Positions 63,315-64,000 of a DNA stretch of 64,000 bases are shown in pieces. The stretch comes from Achromobacter sp. RTa. Its GTDB lineage: Bacteria > Pseudomonadota > Gammaproteobacteria > Burkholderiales > Burkholderiaceae_B. Position numbers and translations under genes: made by a program. The DNA lies in the NCBI RefSeq assembly GCF_000757485.1, contig NZ_JPYO01000027.1, forward strand, positions 471,115 to 535,114. Reading direction: 5' to 3'. How positions within the stretch are numbered: position 1 is the first letter of the stretch; each line of letters begins with the position of its first letter. The notes beneath the pieces were generated by a model. That model saw only the letters and a list, made by a program, of their open reading frames with translations, was not told the origin of the DNA and did not search any database.

Positions 63315-63848
63315 CTATTTGACCAGACGTAACACCTCGCGGAAACGCGGATGCTCGCAAGTCTGCATCCACTCGAAAATCGCCATTTCCGACGTGACGA
63401 TCTCGGCGCCATGGGCGCGCGCGCGGCGCAAGGCGGCGTGATGATCGGAAGGCTTGCGCGAGCCCGCAGCATCGGCCACCAATACCGCGTGGTAGCCCAG
63501 ATCGATCAGGCCGATCACGGTCTGCAGCACGCAGATATGGGCCTCGCACCCGGCCACCAGGATGGTCTTGCGGGCAGCCGGCAGCCAGGCTTCGAAACCC
63601 GGTTCGAGCGCCGATGAAAAGTGCATTTTCTGGAACGTGGTCTGCACTTGCGCGCGCAACGGTTCCACGGTTGCGCCCAGCATCTTGCCGTGATGCTCCG
63701 TGGCGGCCACCGGCACGTCGAGCAGGCGCGCCGCCTGCGCGAGCTTGTGGGCGGCATTGAGCACGGTCTCGCCGTCATGGATGACCGGCATCAGCCGGCC
63801 TTGCATGTCGACGATCAGCAAAGTGGAATCGGAAGCGGAAAGCAGCAT
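63315..63848 (-). CDS. Isochorismatase-family cysteine hydrolase
   Basis: 177 aa. Catalytic triad D14 (LLIVDMQG), K74 (FQKMHFSS) and C106 (GCEAHICV). Closest in type to nicotinamidase/YcaC-like hydrolases. Cytoplasmic; single gene. Substrate not predictable from sequence. Confidence 0.92.
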   Translation of the reverse strand: MLLSASDSTLLIVDMQGRLMPVIHDGETVLNAAHKLAQAARLLDVPVAATEHHGKMLGATVEPLRAQVQTTFQKMHFSSALEPGFEAWLPAARKTILVAGCEAHICVLQTVIGLIDLGYHAVLVADAAGSRKPSDHHAALRRARAHGAEIVTSEMAIFEWMQTCEHPRFREVLRLVK

Positions 63849-63931
63849 GTCGGGAGGCTCCTGGATGAGGATCCAGGATAACTCGGCAGGACTGCTTCCG
63901 GCAGGCTTCAGATCGAGTTGTGCTTGCCCGT

Positions 63932-63977
63932 GGTGTCAGACACCTGGATGTGGCAGTGTCTGACACCCGTACGAGAT
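63932..63977. repeat. Dispersed GTGTCAGACAC repeat pair at the window end
   Basis: GGTGTCAGACACC at 63932-63944 and, 11 bp on, an inverse of the 22-mer found at 18179 (GTGTCTGACACCCGTACGAG begins at 63956). The match to 18179-18200 is exact over 22 bp. Confidence 0.8.
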
Positions 63978-64000
63978 AACCGTCACCCTATGGGATGCAT

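Overview
The window is GC-rich, tightly packed bacterial chromosome. It looks like a betaproteobacterium of the Alcaligenaceae (Bordetella/Achromobacter type). The signs are a Bug/TctC periplasmic receptor, a Bordetella-style porin ending in Phe, a phasin, the nudix-aat-bpt-pyrD block, the pepP-ubiH-dusB-fis-purH-ruvC-ruvA block, minCDE, and short GC-rich dispersed repeats between genes. No prophage, IS transposase, rRNA operon or CRISPR array is visible.

Region by region. 0-6 kb: a large autotransporter, an AT-rich upstream region carrying a phased array of palindromes, and a two-gene diiron oxygenase/ferredoxin-reductase unit. 5.9-11.8 kb: two identical tRNA-Gly genes and one tRNA-Cys, flanking a LysR-controlled catabolic cluster (PhyH dioxygenase, M20 amidohydrolase, MFS carrier) and a ProQ/FinO protein. 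11.8-18 kb: small secreted and conserved hypothetical proteins, a DoxX/LysR divergent pair, then nudix-aat-bpt-pyrD. 18-25 kb: a repeat patch, the phasin with a strong promoter, a Bug receptor convergent with an IclR regulator, a MoCF-domain protein, an EI24 membrane protein, a thioredoxin-like protein and RhlE. 25-34 kb: azlCD, ilvE, small ORFs, a YheT-type hydrolase, bepA, galU, a CtaG-like protein and a porin. 34-39.4 kb is a metal-ion island: mgtA with a long leader containing a proline/acidic mini-ORF and a small ACT-like gene, then a CaCA-family exchanger preceded by a yybP-ykoY (Mn2+) riboswitch. 39.5-50 kb: housekeeping and DNA repair. 50-54 kb: an OmpR/EnvZ-type two-component system with a proline-rich sensor, and an orphan usher-like barrel protein. 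54-64 kb: recQ, a 188-bp MITE-like element, a cydAB pair, glnS, minCDE, a small lipoprotein and an isochorismatase-type hydrolase.

Three items deserve most attention. First, the CydA homologue keeps the overall fold, but none of the residues known in E. coli to ligate or surround the three hemes of cytochrome bd can be aligned. Second, the mgtA leader encodes a mini-ORF with a D-P-E-P core resembling enterobacterial MgtL. Third, the autotransporter is preceded by dyad-symmetric GGAT-N3-ATCC sites spaced about 33 bp (three helical turns).

Most start codons were chosen from Shine-Dalgarno matches, signal-peptide layout and overlaps with neighbouring genes. All family assignments are from reading the protein sequence, with no database search.
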